A stretch of DNA of 64,000 nucleotides, from NCBI GenBank assembly GCA_950022295.1, contig OX465601.1, forward strand, positions 111,681,501 to 111,745,500, given 5' to 3'. Origin of the DNA: Bromus sterilis. Its lineage: Eukaryota > Streptophyta > Magnoliopsida > Poales > Poaceae. The first letter of the stretch is position 1; each line of letters begins with the position of its first letter. The notes beneath the pieces were generated by a model, which saw nothing but the letters and a program-made list of their open reading frames with translations, was not told the origin of the DNA and ran no database searches. Both the position numbers and the translations under genes were made by a program. Positions 11,501 to 22,411 of this stretch are shown here, in pieces.

Positions 11501-13014
11501 GGCTTCGCTGTTGAACATTACTACGGTCTGTAGATCCAGGTTGTTGACTCAAGGAGACATATATGATATATTTTTTAAATGCCAAGGTTTGACTCCTACA
11601 TGTACACCTTTGAACTGGGACTCTCAAGTCTGAACTTTGACAGCTTCTCTGCTGAACTATTCTGCTGTTTGTGGCAACTTTGTTGATGTACATACTACAT
11701 GTTGCACTAGATCGATATGTCAAAATTCTACTAAACTGGATACGAAGGACAGAACAAGTCAAACTCACAAAAAACGCTAGAAATCAAGCAAACATTTTTA
11801 TATGATGCAATCTAAACAGAACGTATTGCCAAAAGGTTACAGCGCCCTATTCTCTTCCTCTATTTTTTGAACCACGCTACTCTCTAATTCTCAGGAACAA
11901 GATTCCTATCCAAAGAGAAAACAGTGGTCTGAATAAAAGCGATGCAACTTGCGCAACCTGCTCCTCCACTTGCCATGTTTTTTTAGCCCTGTTCCACATG
12001 CCAAGTTGCCAACCCAGAATGCAAGTACTCTAGTGGTGCCATGATTGATAGGGGGAAATGGATTACCGGGATGCACATCGATGGTCTCGTGCTCGATTCC
12101 GGCCGGCACAAGGCTGTCGTTGTACCGGTACGGGCCCTTGCCGTTTATCAGCACGCCGTCCGGCATTCCCAGGTCCTTCCCTTGGTCCAGCATCTTCCTC
12201 AAATCCTGCAGCGCGGAAAGAACACATGCAAATCGAGAAATTAAGCCAATGTACCTATTAAATTCAATGTGGCGCTGTGATTAATTTAAGAATCATGAGG
12301 ACGCACGCACCGTGTGGTTCCTGTTGTACCAGTCGCCGATGAGGATGGTGATGTCGCCGTCGGGGCTGCCGAAGGGCACGGCGATGACGCCGCGGTTGTT
12401 GACGACGATGCCGCCGAATCCCCCCGCGGCGCGCTGCAGGCCGGTGGAGGGGAAGTAGAAGAAGCTGCCGATCTGGTCCTTGACCTGGAACTCGTAGGTC
12501 CAGTTCCAGCCGGCCGGGATGGGGCAGTTGGTGCCCAGCACGCCGTCCTGCCAGCAGTTCTTCCGGTGCTGGATCCCGTTCCTGCATGCTAAAATGTTGA
12601 GCTGCCGAGACCTGGGAATCAATCAATGGTGGCAGCGCGCGCGCGCGAGAGAGAGTAGGGTGTGCACCAGGTGATGAGGAGTGGCTCGTCGAGGTCGTTG
12701 AGGACGTTGACGACGACGTTCCAGTTGGTGGTGATGTTGACGACGGGGCCCGGGAACTTGCCGTTGATGCCTATCACCTACCGGCACACCATGAAAGAAA
12801 GACTCGAAATTTAGACGGGGGGTTGGGGAACAGAGTGCAATGCCTGCGTTGCTAGCTTAGCTTGGCTTGCCTGCTGCTTGACGCCGAGGGGAGCGGCGGT
12901 GACGTAGGAGACGTCCCAGTCGAAGTAGGCGTAGGGGTCGCCGGCCATTGCCGGCCGCGGCGCCGCCAGCAATGCGGCGGACACCGCCAGCGCGAGCGAG
13001 AGAAGCCGCCACAT
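8510..13014 (-). CDS. SKS: GPI-anchored SKU5-similar (SKS) multicopper-oxidase-like protein, six exons
   Basis: Exons on the minus strand: 13014-12871, 12777-12668, 12581-12311, 12205-12067, 9764-8747 and 8633-8510. All junctions keep frame and give about 601 residues. An N-terminal signal peptide (MWRLLSLALAVSAALLAA, cut after AMA) is followed by three cupredoxin domains in the order Cu-oxidase_3, Cu-oxidase, Cu-oxidase_2. Family marks are INGKFPGP, NCWQDG, FYFPSTGLQR, VLINGKG and SYHVDGYAVFVVG. Exon 6 adds a hydrophobic tail (VSLATLVAGALVFA) typical of a GPI-anchor signal. About twelve N-glycosylation sequons fit an extracellular, plasma-membrane-anchored protein. Most histidine copper ligands of ascorbate oxidase or laccase are absent, as known for SKU5/SKS proteins, which act in directional cell growth; catalysis is doubtful. 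The start codon is the first ATG before the signal peptide. Exon 5 is very GC-rich, as in many grass genes. No damage is seen. Confidence 0.92.
9892..10164. mobile_element. MITE in intron 4 of the SKS gene
   Basis: The ends GGCCCTGTTTGGTTC (left) and GAACCAAACACGGCC (right) are inverted repeats with one mismatch in 15. The flanking bases are TGC on both sides, a possible 3-bp target duplication. The 273-bp interior has no coding capacity and repeats the motif GCAGATTTTC near its right end. The superfamily is uncertain (Tourist/Harbinger-like or another small TIR element). Confidence 0.72.
10576..11475. repeat. AT-rich decayed TIR element(s) in SKS intron 4 (tentative)
   Basis: The left edge GGCCTCTTTTGCTTTATAGG and the right edge, whose complement reads GGGCTTCTTTCATTCATAGG, are imperfect inverted repeats. 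The motif ATCCTATGAATCAAATGGCATC recurs, varied, near 10742, 11351 and 11452, which suggests that two related elements were nested or rearranged. Between them, TTGCCATG-like words recur at 10950-11340. There is no coding capacity and no clear target duplication. Confidence 0.38.
12778..12870 (-). other. GC-AG intron 1 of the SKS gene
   Basis: Exon 1 ends CAAGCAGCAG and the intron starts GCAAGC; there is no GT nearby that keeps the frame. The acceptor is GTAG just before GTGATAGGCATC, which restores the conserved V-I-G-I-N-G motif in phase 0. GC donors with a strong CAG/GCAAG context are a known minor class of U2 introns. The other four introns (86, 105, 2302 and 113 bp) are GT-AG. Confidence 0.8.
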
Positions 13015-13815
13015 TGCGCGGGTCGAGCTGGGCAGTCCTCGGAAAGAAAGGAGTAGCTGCGGCGGAAGAAGCGGACAGAAAGAGCAGGTGATTCAGTGAG
13101 TGGCAGGGGAGGAAGGAGGTGTGGCGACAGTCGACAGCGTGCACGCAGAGGAGCAGTGTAGTATTTCGGGTGGGGGCAGCGCGAGGCCGAGGCCAATGCG
13201 CAAGGATTGATTGAGATTGGAGCGTGGCGTGGTGGAGTGCCTGCTCTGCTCGGCCGGTGGTCGATGGCCGGTTTTGAGGGTCAGTGCGATGCTGGAGAGA
13301 TTTGGTTACCGTTGGAGTTGGATGAGATACATTCACTCACATTGTCCAAAGCATGCGTGCGATGGTCAACGCTTTGGCGAGGGAGTTTAAGAGTCCCAAA
13401 CACGGAACATATGCTTAATTGCGACCCAGGAGGAAATGGTGGTGTAAAAAACTCTACAAACTGGGCAGGGCAGGCACGGGCTTGAGCTCGTCGGGGAGGG
13501 AGCGCCCACGTTGTGAAGCGCGCACGGCGCTCCAGCAGCTGCACATGCGCCAGCTAATGGAGGGGTCGGCGCGAACGTGGGATCCCTTGCGCGCAGCCGC
13601 GGTGATGGCGGACTCGGGCAGCGGTGGCATTGGCTGCGGTCGGTGCGCGGTGCGGTGGTCACAGCGGGTCCGCCCCACCACCCATCGCGCCATCCTCATC
13701 GGCGCCGCGCGGCACGTGCAAGCACCACACCGCCTGCCTCTCCCCCGGAATCATCGTCCGGGACAGAGGATGGTCATTCTGTTCTCACCGCTCCATGCAA
13801 AACCGTTTATCCTTC
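13015..13815 (-). promoter_or_regulatory. 5' flank and presumed promoter of the SKS gene
   Basis: Upstream of the start codon, on the gene strand, there is a pyrimidine-rich patch (13040-13060) and CCAAT sequences near 13190 and 13216. I find no convincing TATA box. The stretch at 13450-13780 is GC-rich. Its open frames on both strands have no recognisable content. At 13816 the sequence meets the target duplication of the Harbinger element, so only about 800 bp of apparent native flank remain. Confidence 0.4.
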
Positions 13816-14100
13816 TTAGGGCAACTCCAACGTGCCGACGCGGGTCCGTTTGCTCGGCGCGTGGATAATTGTTTGTACGTGTCTGCGGCTTTCTGAAAGC
13901 GTCGGCCAATGCGGAAACGCATTTTGTCCGTGTCAATAAAAAGTAAATTTCTTCCATGTCAGCCACAATGCCAGTGGTCCATGTCAGGGTGTGCGCTGAC
14001 AACAAAAATACACAGTTTGCGACATGAATTCAAAGCTGGTTACACATGACAGCGCCATAACAAAAAAAAAGTCCACGCCCATCCCAATTGGCGTCCCCGA

Positions 14101-14361
14101 TCAATCATCTGAATCAATCATCTCATTTTGCATCTTCTCGAACCATGCACGCTTCTTCGGAGATACCGTGTTCAAGTCAAGCTTCATAATCTCCATTTTC
14201 TTCGTCATCAACGCAAGCTTCACTTGCTTCTCTTTGATCTCAAGTTTCTTCTTTTGAATCTCGAGATACACATTCATTTGCTTTTCCTTCTCTAGGTGCT
14301 TCTTCCCTTCTCTCGCCAATTTGCTCGTGGCTAAACCTTTCAAGGTTTCTTGCAAAACAAG
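14101..14361 (-). pseudogene. C-terminal part of Harbinger ORF1 (Myb/SANT accessory protein)
   Basis: The minus-strand frame ends with a Lys/Glu-rich coiled-coil-like stretch and the motif LNTVSPKKRAWFEKMQ near 14160, followed by a stop at 14101-14103. This is the usual C-terminus of the PIF/Harbinger ORF1-type proteins that are widespread in grasses. The frame opens directly at the target duplication of the long insertion, and its continuation is found on the other side at 28702. Confidence 0.72.
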
Positions 14362-14425
14362 TGTTGTGTAACACCCCCGATGTCAGTCAACAGTGATTAC
14401 CTTATTCAATGACAATTCATCATTA

Positions 14426-15159
14426 TCTATAATACCTAAATAGTTCATCCCCACTAACTTATTTATCTTGACATGCAAGCTATCCACATCATCAAGTAGG
14501 TCCATCATGTAGAAACTCTTTCGTTAACTTTTCATGCACATGATCCCATTAACTTTGCATGTGCATGCATCCTATCACAAATACATAATAAAAATTTTAT
14601 GCACTCAACCTCACAATTTATAAGAAACTGTTTTTATAGAAAATCAAATTATGAGTTACATCGGATTTTATTTTTTTAAATAGTTCATCCCATTAACTTA
14701 TTTATCTTGACATGCAAGCTATCCACATCATGAAGTAGGTCCACCATGTAGAAACTCTTCATGCACATGATCCCATTAACTTTGCATGTGCATGCATCCT
14801 ATCACAAATAAATAATAACTTTTTTATGCACTCAACCTCACAATTTATAAGCAACTTTTTTTATAAAAAATCAAATTATGAGTTACCTCGCATTTTATTT
14901 TTTATGTGATTTTTTTATACATATCCATAGTTGCTATCATTGTTTTAGGTTTAGCCAAGGGTGAACACTTCTTCGTTGTCTCTACTCTCAACGGTGTTTT
15001 CGTCTCATTTCATCTGGCTGATATATTGTCAAGTAACTAAATTAACAAAACAAAAAATCAAACTCATTTTTGGATTTTTCATAATTTTTCTCTCACATGT
15101 CTTAAAATATCAAATTATTTCTTAACAGTTTACGCAGCAACGCGCGGGGGATCATCTAG
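14426..15159 (+). mobile_element. Small non-autonomous Helitron
   Basis: The right end GCAACGCGCGGGGGATCATCTAG, followed by T, is the typical grass Helitron 3' end with a CTAG (CTRR) terminus. A matching 5' end starts TCTATAATACCTAAATAG after an A, so the host site would be A/T as expected. It has no Rep/helicase coding capacity. Most of its interior is a tandem duplication. The 3' end is more certain than the 5' end. Confidence 0.68.
14437..14905 (+). repeat. 240-bp direct tandem duplication inside the Helitron
   Basis: The segment beginning TAAATAGTTCATCC at 14437 is repeated at 14677 with the same order of landmarks (TTGACATGCAAGCTATCC, CATGTAGAAACTCTT, TGCATGTGCATGCATCC, CAACCTCACAATTTATAAG, TCAAATTATGAGTTAC). 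The second copy lacks a short piece after AACTCTT. The two copies have few differences, so the duplication is relatively young. Confidence 0.9.
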
Positions 15160-16575
15160 TTATGCTAATAATGATCACCCTTGATCTTGGATTGTCCAAA
15201 TTCGACCCAGATAAAATTTTCAAAACAAAATGGAAATAAAACTTAATCCAAAAATATTGCAACCACTTTTATTAAATGCATAATAATCATTAGGTCATAT
15301 TAAAATAATAGTGGGCATTTATTACAAGGTTTAAATAATGTAAACAAATCAAAACAACAACAACACAGTAGTATTTGATCCCTTTTAAATAAAACAAAAT
15401 TGCAAATGAATTTGTTTGGTGCCCATAGTTTTTTTGCAACATATTAAATTATAATATAAATATTGGAGCAAATGTCATATTTTTTTTTAAAATCAAATTG
15501 TGGCTAAACAAAATAGAGACATAAAAGAATAAAACAAAACAAAACCTAAAAAGAAAATAAACTAATTGTCGCCCTAGGCGATAAAACCCCAGGCCCAGCC
15601 CACTCTCCTCCTTCTTCTTCACACTGTTCCCCTGCTTCCCCCGCCATGGGGACCGCGCCGCTGTTCCCACCGCACCACCTCGCCTCTGCGTCGCTACAGT
15701 ACCCGTGGAGGATAAGGACTCCACCGTCGCCCCCTGCAGCCCTAGATCTCGCCATTTCCCCCCCTCCTCTGCCCATTTCCTCGCCAAACCCGAGCCGCCA
15801 TGGCCACGGGATCATGTGCTCGCGCGGCCAACGACAACGAGGAGGCGCACCACCTTTTCCAGGAGCTCCGCCGCGCGCCTCTACGTCGCCTCCGCGCAAC
15901 GGTTCGGGTCAGGACGCCGCCACGCCCTCGCCATCGTCACCGTTCTCGCCGGCGGCCTCCGTCCATCGCCGCGATACGCGCCTCCCCGAGCTCCCCCGAG
16001 CCTGCTGCCTCCCCTACGTGCTTGACGTGAGCCTTCGCTTCGATCCCCCCTCGCTGTGCTCATCCTTATGCGCTATTTTTCCATCATCGTAGACGCGAGC
16101 TCCGGCCGTCGTCGGCCGAGACCGTGGCCGTCGCTGTTGTTGATCTCGGCGTCCACCTTGTGCACCTGGCGATGCGCAACGCGGTCCCTGACCGATTCTT
16201 GCCTCTCGCTGCTCGAACGACCGCCGGGGGCGTGCGCATGGTCGTCGTCGTTCTCCCTGTTGACGCACCCAGGCCGCGCTCCCCCTCGCCTGGCGGGGCG
16301 ATGGCTGCGCACTGGCTGTGCACCGGACACGCCCCCACGCCTACGCGGCCTCTCCCCGCCGTCCGCCGCACCCCGCTGGCCACGCCCTGGCAACCTCTTC
16401 CGCCGCCCCCCTCACCGTTGTGCACCTCGCCGCCAGCGTGCACTGCGCGTGCACGCGCGGTTAGGTCGTGGGCTATCCACTGCCCACTGGGGCCGGGCCC
16501 TGGTATAATTAAGTTAGGGGCTAAATCCCCTTTTAGTTAACCCCCCGCTGCCACTTACACCTGGCCCCAGGCCAT
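15160..16575. other. Left remainder of the long LTR-like insertion, non-coding
   Basis: Bases 15160-15560 are AT-rich. From 15580 the sequence turns strongly GC-rich and pyrimidine-rich (CCCAGGCCCAGCCCA onward), as in the transcribed leader of large Triticeae LTRs. Overlapping open frames on both strands at 15646-16540 are low-complexity Pro/Arg/Ser readings without a recognisable domain, and I do not call a gene. The last five bases, GCCAT, are the target duplication of the gypsy element. Confidence 0.55.
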
Positions 16576-18210
16576 TGATGGCTTCTCGCCCTTCGTTGGT
16601 TACCCCAAGTGGAAGGTTGAGATGTAGTGCAGCAACAGTTTTCCCTCGGTGAAGATACCAAGGTTTGTCTCCAGCAGGACTCCAGAGATGATAAGTAGGT
16701 GTCAGCGGCGCAACTGACGCAGACCTGCACACAGACACAGATAACTTTGTTCCCAACGAAGTTCAGAGAGGTTGTCAATCTCTCCGGTCTTGTTGTTCAC
16801 AAGGATAAAATTCAAGGTATAATGATAGCAAGTAAAAGCAGTAAAGTAAATATAGCGTGGAAACAGTAATGAGGATATGGACCGGGATACGTGATGTTCG
16901 CTAGTGATGTCTCTCTCCTAAAAGGAGATAAAATTGCTATGCGAGGTAAACAAATTACAGAAAGGCAATTGACAGGATTATGAACGCACCGCAATGCTAA
17001 CTATGCTACAAAAGAAAGGACGAGGTTCAAAAGCACGGGCAGTACGCCAAAATAAGTAGACCAAAATCCATCTGCATCTACTACTAATCATCACCTTGAG
17101 ATATCTATCCAGAACATCTCGCTGGTATTAAGTTGCGAGCCCCACCCAAAGTGTAAACCCAAAGCAACAGACAACTGCATTAAAAAGAACTCTGCGTAAA
17201 GTAAACAATCCTTGTAACCGCGGTCACAAGCACCGTTGTTTTCCCCCTTGTGGCAACAACACATCCCCTAGACTCATGTTTCTGTCACTCAAGCGTGTCA
17301 TCGGGGGGGGGGGGGGGGGAGGGGGGGGGCATGAACCCACAATCTAGCACAACGTTCCCTCTTGAAGTCACTACCTACTACTTGGCCAAAGCAATAAACA
17401 GCAACGGAGAACATGCAAGAATTACTTAGGAACAAAAATATAAGAGATAAAAACCAAATATATTACTCTATCACAATCTGAACATAATCTCATAATCCAT
17501 CTGATCCTATCAAACTCAACATAGCAATAGTAGAAATATTACAAAGGTGCCTCGACCATGTAGGGCAGCTCACGAGGTCTAAACAATGAAGATCAAAGAG
17601 GGGAGGAGAACATCACATAGCTACTGATCACGGACCCATGGTCCAAGGAAAACTACTCACGAGACATCCGGGGAGCATCCATGGTGGAGAGGAGACTCCC
17701 GGAGGTCAATCCTCCCTCCGGCAGGGTGCCGGGAAGAGGTCTTCTGGTGCCCCCGATCTCGGAAGCGCGGCGGCGGCGGAACAGAGGCGAGTTCGCGGAA
17801 TAGGGTTCTTCTTCTGGGGTTTTCCCGTGACGGAGAATAAATAGGCGAAGGGGGGCAACCAGAGGTGGACCAGGGGCCCCAGGCGCCCCCTGGCGCGGCC
17901 AGGGGTGGGGCCGCGCCGGGTGGCCGCCTGGGCCCCCTGGCTCCCCTCTGGCCCCTCCCGGGCTCTTCGCGAAGCTTCCTCCACGCTGATTTTTTATCTG
18001 AATTTTCCCGAATTTTTCTGGCACTTTTTATATGGGGGAAAACTGAAATAGAAAAACAGCAGAAAACAGGAACTGGCACTGGGGTGCACTGAGTTAATAG
18101 GTTAGTCCAAATATGATCAAAAGTGTATGAAAGTGTATCTAAATCATAGCAATATCACACAAAACATGCATGGAGCAAGAAGAAATTATAGATACGTTTT
18201 GGACGTATCA
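16576..18210 (-). repeat. 3' LTR of gypsy element 1 (1635 bp)
   Basis: On the plus strand it runs from TGATGGCTTCTCGCCC to GATACGTTTTGGACGTATCA. On the element strand it therefore starts TGATACGTCC and ends GAAGCCATCA. It includes a G homopolymer near 17303-17329 and a GC-rich leader near 17860-17960. Confidence 0.93.
17303..17329 (+). repeat. Poly-G tract in the LTR
   Basis: There are two runs of G separated by one A (about 17 and then 9 bases). The homologous site in the solo LTR at 50424 has only GGGGG, so the run has expanded. Homopolymers of this length are also prone to sequencing or assembly error. Confidence 0.9.
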
Positions 18211-18709
18211 ACATCCCCAAGCTTAATTCTTGCTCGTCCTCGAGTAGGTAAATGATAACAGCATAATTTCTGTGGTGACATGCTAGCAACCATAAAAGAA
18301 CTTTGAAAAGTAAAGCAAACAAGGTTAGAGATTCAATTCAAGTCATAACATGCAAGAGTCTGTATTAGCATTGAAACAAGTAACAAAAGAACATTAGGTG
18401 CAAGAGTTCTCGCTGTCCGTGACTCGAATGTCTCCAAATGGTGTTTGCGTGCAAGAAGGGGATAGGGAATACGAGAAAAAAGTATTTTTGTTGAGAACTC
18501 AATCTACTAAAGTTTCACACTTGGTCTTCTTTCTGGAATCTTATCTTGACTCGTCCCCAGACCACTAGCCAGGTACAAGTCAATTTGATCCACTCCTTTT
18601 CGATATTTTGAGCACTCATGCAATGGATGAGCGTAAGCACAAGAGTTGACACTTAGGATGGCAAAGAGAGAGAAATATGGTGGAGGAGGAAGACAAAAAG
18701 GATAAGAAA

Positions 18710-20173
18710 CACTACTGGAATCTGATCGTTTGCCATGTGTCTTTTCTTTGCCGTCTGCATTTTTTCGCGGCGGACGGCAAAGAGGCTCTTTGCCATCAGC
18801 CGCGGACGGTAAAGATTGGCTGACGGTAAAGAGTTCTTTTCCGTCTGCATTTTATTTCACGCATGGCAAAGATTTCTTTGCCGTCTGTATTTTTTTTCAC
18901 GCATGGCAAAGATGGCTTTGCCGTCTGTTTTTTTTTCACGCATGGCAAAGAGGGACTTTGCCATCTGTTTTTATATGGCAGACGGCAAAGACAGTTCTTT
19001 GCCATCTGCTTTTTTTTTGCTGAAGGCAAAGATAGTTTTAGCTAATTATTTGTATATCTTTCATATTGTTTTGAAGATTCAAACAATGTTTAAATAATAT
19101 GAAATTTAGCGTGGTGTTGTTTTATGATTCTTAGAAGGTCTGAAAAAAATTCAAATTTTTTTGAAATTTTTATAATGGTTACTTTATCAATTATTATAGG
19201 GTAAACAAACACAAAACGTGTACTTATTTTCTATTGCTGGAAAGCTAGTCTCGCGGATTGATGACGTGGCGACCAGAACCTCCCCACCAACCACATCCAA
19301 CCGGCCCCCCACCCCCACCACGCACCCACTCTCTCCCTTATCCTCTCCTCTCCCCCACGAACCCACGCCCCCACGCTGGATCTCATCTCCTTCCTCACCT
19401 CACAGCCGGCATGGCTCTCTTTGCCTCCTTCCCCACCTCGCCGGTTCCCCCTCTAGCCTGCCTCACAGCCACCTCGCCTCACAGCCTCCCCGCCTGCCCC
19501 ACCTCGCCGGCCACCCGCCTGCCTCGCCGTTGACCTCGCGGCCACCTCGTCAGCCCTCGTCGCCGGCTGCACCGCCTGCCCCACCTCGCCGACCCGCATC
19601 GCCGGCCACCCGTCTACATCGCCGGCTCACCTAGCAGCCACCTCGCCGGACTGCGTCGTCGGCTGCCCCGCCTGAGCCCTTGTCGGCCCGTGACGCCGGC
19701 TGCCCTGCCACCTTACTTGCCCCACCTCGCCGACTCGCCCTCCTTCCGCCGGCCGCGCCACGCCTGCCCTTCCCCTCCGGCCCGGCATTCCCTACCATGT
19801 CTCATGCCGCCGTGGGTTGCATGTATAGAACAGAACAGAACGCGGTTGAGGCTAGAACAAGAACGGGGTCGACAGTTTTTTTTTGTAATTGAAAAAATTC
19901 TTTGCCGACTGCTTAAAGTATTAACGGGTTATCGGATCCACATACGAGCCAAAATGTGTAATAATTACTTTGCTGTCTGCCAGGATAAATACCTGATGGC
20001 AAACCTCTTTGCCGTCCGTCGATATTAAGCAGACGGCAAAGCGCCTCTTTGCCGGAGAAATGGCTGACGAGTGCTTTGCCGTCCGCCGGCAGATGGCAAA
20101 GGGCTTTGCCGTCCGTTTTTTCTATGTTTGCCGACTGCCGTGGCAGACGGCAAACGTCAGAATTCCAGTAGTA
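18710..20173. mobile_element. CACTA-like non-autonomous element
   Basis: The left end is CACTACTGGAATCTGA. The complement of the right end reads TACTACTGGAATTCTGA, one change from CACTA. AAA flanks both ends (18707-18709 and 20174-20176), a 3-bp target duplication as CACTA elements make. Many copies of TTTGCCGTCTGC or its inverse lie at 18725-19030 and 19890-20160, as expected for subterminal transposase-binding repeats. The middle, 19250-19800, is C-rich and encodes nothing I recognise; no transposase is present. Confidence 0.82.
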
Positions 20174-20689
20174 AAAGGCTCACATCAATGAGGACAATCA
20201 TAGGCAAGAGATGCCAAATGATAGATATGATGTGAGGAGTAGGGATCGCCATGCAACGAATGCACATACGAGCTAGGAAGCTCTCCAATGGAACTATATG
20301 CATAAAGATCATCTCTATGGAGTACAAGGATATAAAGGAAGTACTAGTGTGGATCTCTAAAAAAGGATAGTAGTGTTGCCCCTTTCTCTCTTTTTATTTA
20401 TTTTTCTCTTTTTTTCTATTTTTTGTATTTTTTGGTGGCCTCAATGACTCTTTCTATTTAACTCTCATTTGTCCTCTTTGGGATCTTTTATTGTATCCAT
20501 TTTGGGATCTTTTCCTCACTTAAGGGCAACACTCTATTTTACAAGAAGCTAAAGGAAATCTTTCACACTTTACAAGGTACTCAAAATAATAAAGAAGATG
20601 TAACTATCATGATGTATGCAATGTATGTCGCTGCCAGTGTAGAAAGAACATGTATGATATGAAGATCAAGTCATGAAGAGGTGGAAGTT

Positions 20690-21060
20690 GCATGGCAATG
20701 TAACTCGGAAAGGCTATGGAAATGCCTTGATAGGTAGGTATGGTGGCTGTTTTGAGGAAAGATATAAGGAGGCTTATGATGACAGAGCGTATCATGCCAA
20801 GGGTTTGGATGTACCGGCGAAGGTGGACACGAACTCTCGGAGTGAGAAGAAGGCAATGCGCGGCACAGGAAAGGCTAGCAAAATATGGGAAGGTGGAAGT
20901 GTCAACTTTCAATACTTACATTAGTCCGAAGAACGCATGCACTTATTATCGGTAACTCTCAATCTAATAAGGAGGTTCACAAAGAGACAAGTACCCCGAG
21001 GAGGAGTGTATGGGGGTTTGGTTATCCTTGCGCATCCTCGACACATGGTACGTGAGTGTT
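20690..21060 (+). repeat. Conserved plus-strand block in gypsy element 1
   Basis: This block opens with TTGCATGGCAATGTAACTCG and can be read on the plus strand, antisense to gag, as LHGNVTRKGYGNALIGRYGG and following. Closely matching blocks occur at 52430-52800 (gypsy 2) and 56130-56500 (gypsy 3). Whether the conserved object is an antisense protein, an RNA structure or simply shared ancestry cannot be settled by eye. On the element's own strand it lies in the region after protease where pol would be expected. Confidence 0.6.
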
Positions 21061-22411
21061 CTCTGATATTCGACTCCTCAGAAGAGTAGTGATCCATCTA
21101 GTAGCTAGAGTTCTCAACTAGTTTGTAGGTTTTGAAAATACACACGGATTGCCCAAAATACGACACCTATCACTAATAGGCTAGAGCTCTTGACACCAAA
21201 AGTTCAAACATTACTCACATCAATACCTCAAAACTATTGCAAGCTACTACTAGAATTAAATAGCAACCTCAATTACCTACTTCTCAAAACAAGACACAAC
21301 TCAGTGCAAGAACCAACTCTCTTTAACAAGATAAACATGAAAACTAAAAAGAGTTCCAACAACAAACTAAACAAAAGCCAAGGCTCTTGCTAAAGACAAA
21401 CTAAGACTAAAACTAAACAAGGCAGTAGCTATGAAAAGATAAAGAACACACAACAGCAAAAAGATAAGCAGGAAAAATCCTATGATGTGTTCTAAATTTT
21501 GAAAATGGAGCGTGTTTCTCTCCCACACAAAGTAAGACGGGATGTAACTTGTTATGAACAGCAAGCAAAGCTAAAGAAAACTAAAAACAAAACCTAAGAG
21601 CGAGACGCTCCAAGCATAGAACATAACGCATGAAGTGATAAAAATATAGTGAGACGAAGGACGAACTGATGATTGTTGATGGAGAAGGGGATGCACGGGG
21701 GCATCTCCAAGCTTAGACGCTTGAGTCTCCTTGAATATTTATTGGGGATGCATGGGGGCATCCCAAAGCTTGAGCGCTTGACACTCCTGGATCTTCTTTC
21801 ATCTTCTTCCATCGCACACTTGAAAACTCCATTCATACATAACTCATCATAAGCTGATTAGAGAGGTTAGTACCCTTAATAAAATAATTTTTCTCCACTG
21901 GAAATAAAGATATTCTTGAAGAGCTACTGTTTCTCAAGAGTGCCAAAAAGTTTTTGCAAATAAAAATCAAGTTTAAGGTTTTCAAAAGTTAGGAGAGACA
22001 AAACGTGGCAGAATCTGTGAAAAACAGAACAACAGATAGTAAAGAATTTTTTAGGGGCACTTCTGCAACTCAAATAAAAAACTCAGAACATATGGAAGTT
22101 TCGTAATTGTATAGAGCATACTGTTTAAAAATTTCAGCTGAAAAAGATGAACTGGGATTTTTCTGGAATTTTTCTGGTCACGAGGACAGAATCTGTTTTC
22201 TGGACAGCATGTCACAACTTTTACTTCCCTTGCTGTAAGAGGCTATAACTTGGCACAAAGCTGAAAAATAAAGATACAATGATGTTGCTACAGTAGTAAC
22301 AATCACCAAGACACAACAAAAGCAAAAAATAAAACACCTAAATTCGTTGCGGTCTGCCTCCCGAAAGCATTTCTTTAAAGCCATTAGCTAGGCATGATGC
22401 AAAAAGAAGAA

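Noticed and set aside
15646..16540. Several overlapping open frames on both strands, up to 150 codons
   Set aside because: They lie in a GC-rich, pyrimidine-rich leader of the long LTR-like insertion, with low-complexity Pro/Arg/Ser composition and no shared motif or splice logic.
17638..18092. Open frames on both strands in the gypsy 1 LTR, repeated at 25436-25784, 35011-35283 and 50729-51199
   Set aside because: These recur in each family A LTR leader because the GC-rich leader DNA is shared. Frames are broken differently between copies.
19218..19634. Proline-rich open frame in the CACTA-like element
   Set aside because: C-rich DNA gives Pro/Ser/Thr repeats in several frames. There is no domain and no evidence of a captured gene by eye.
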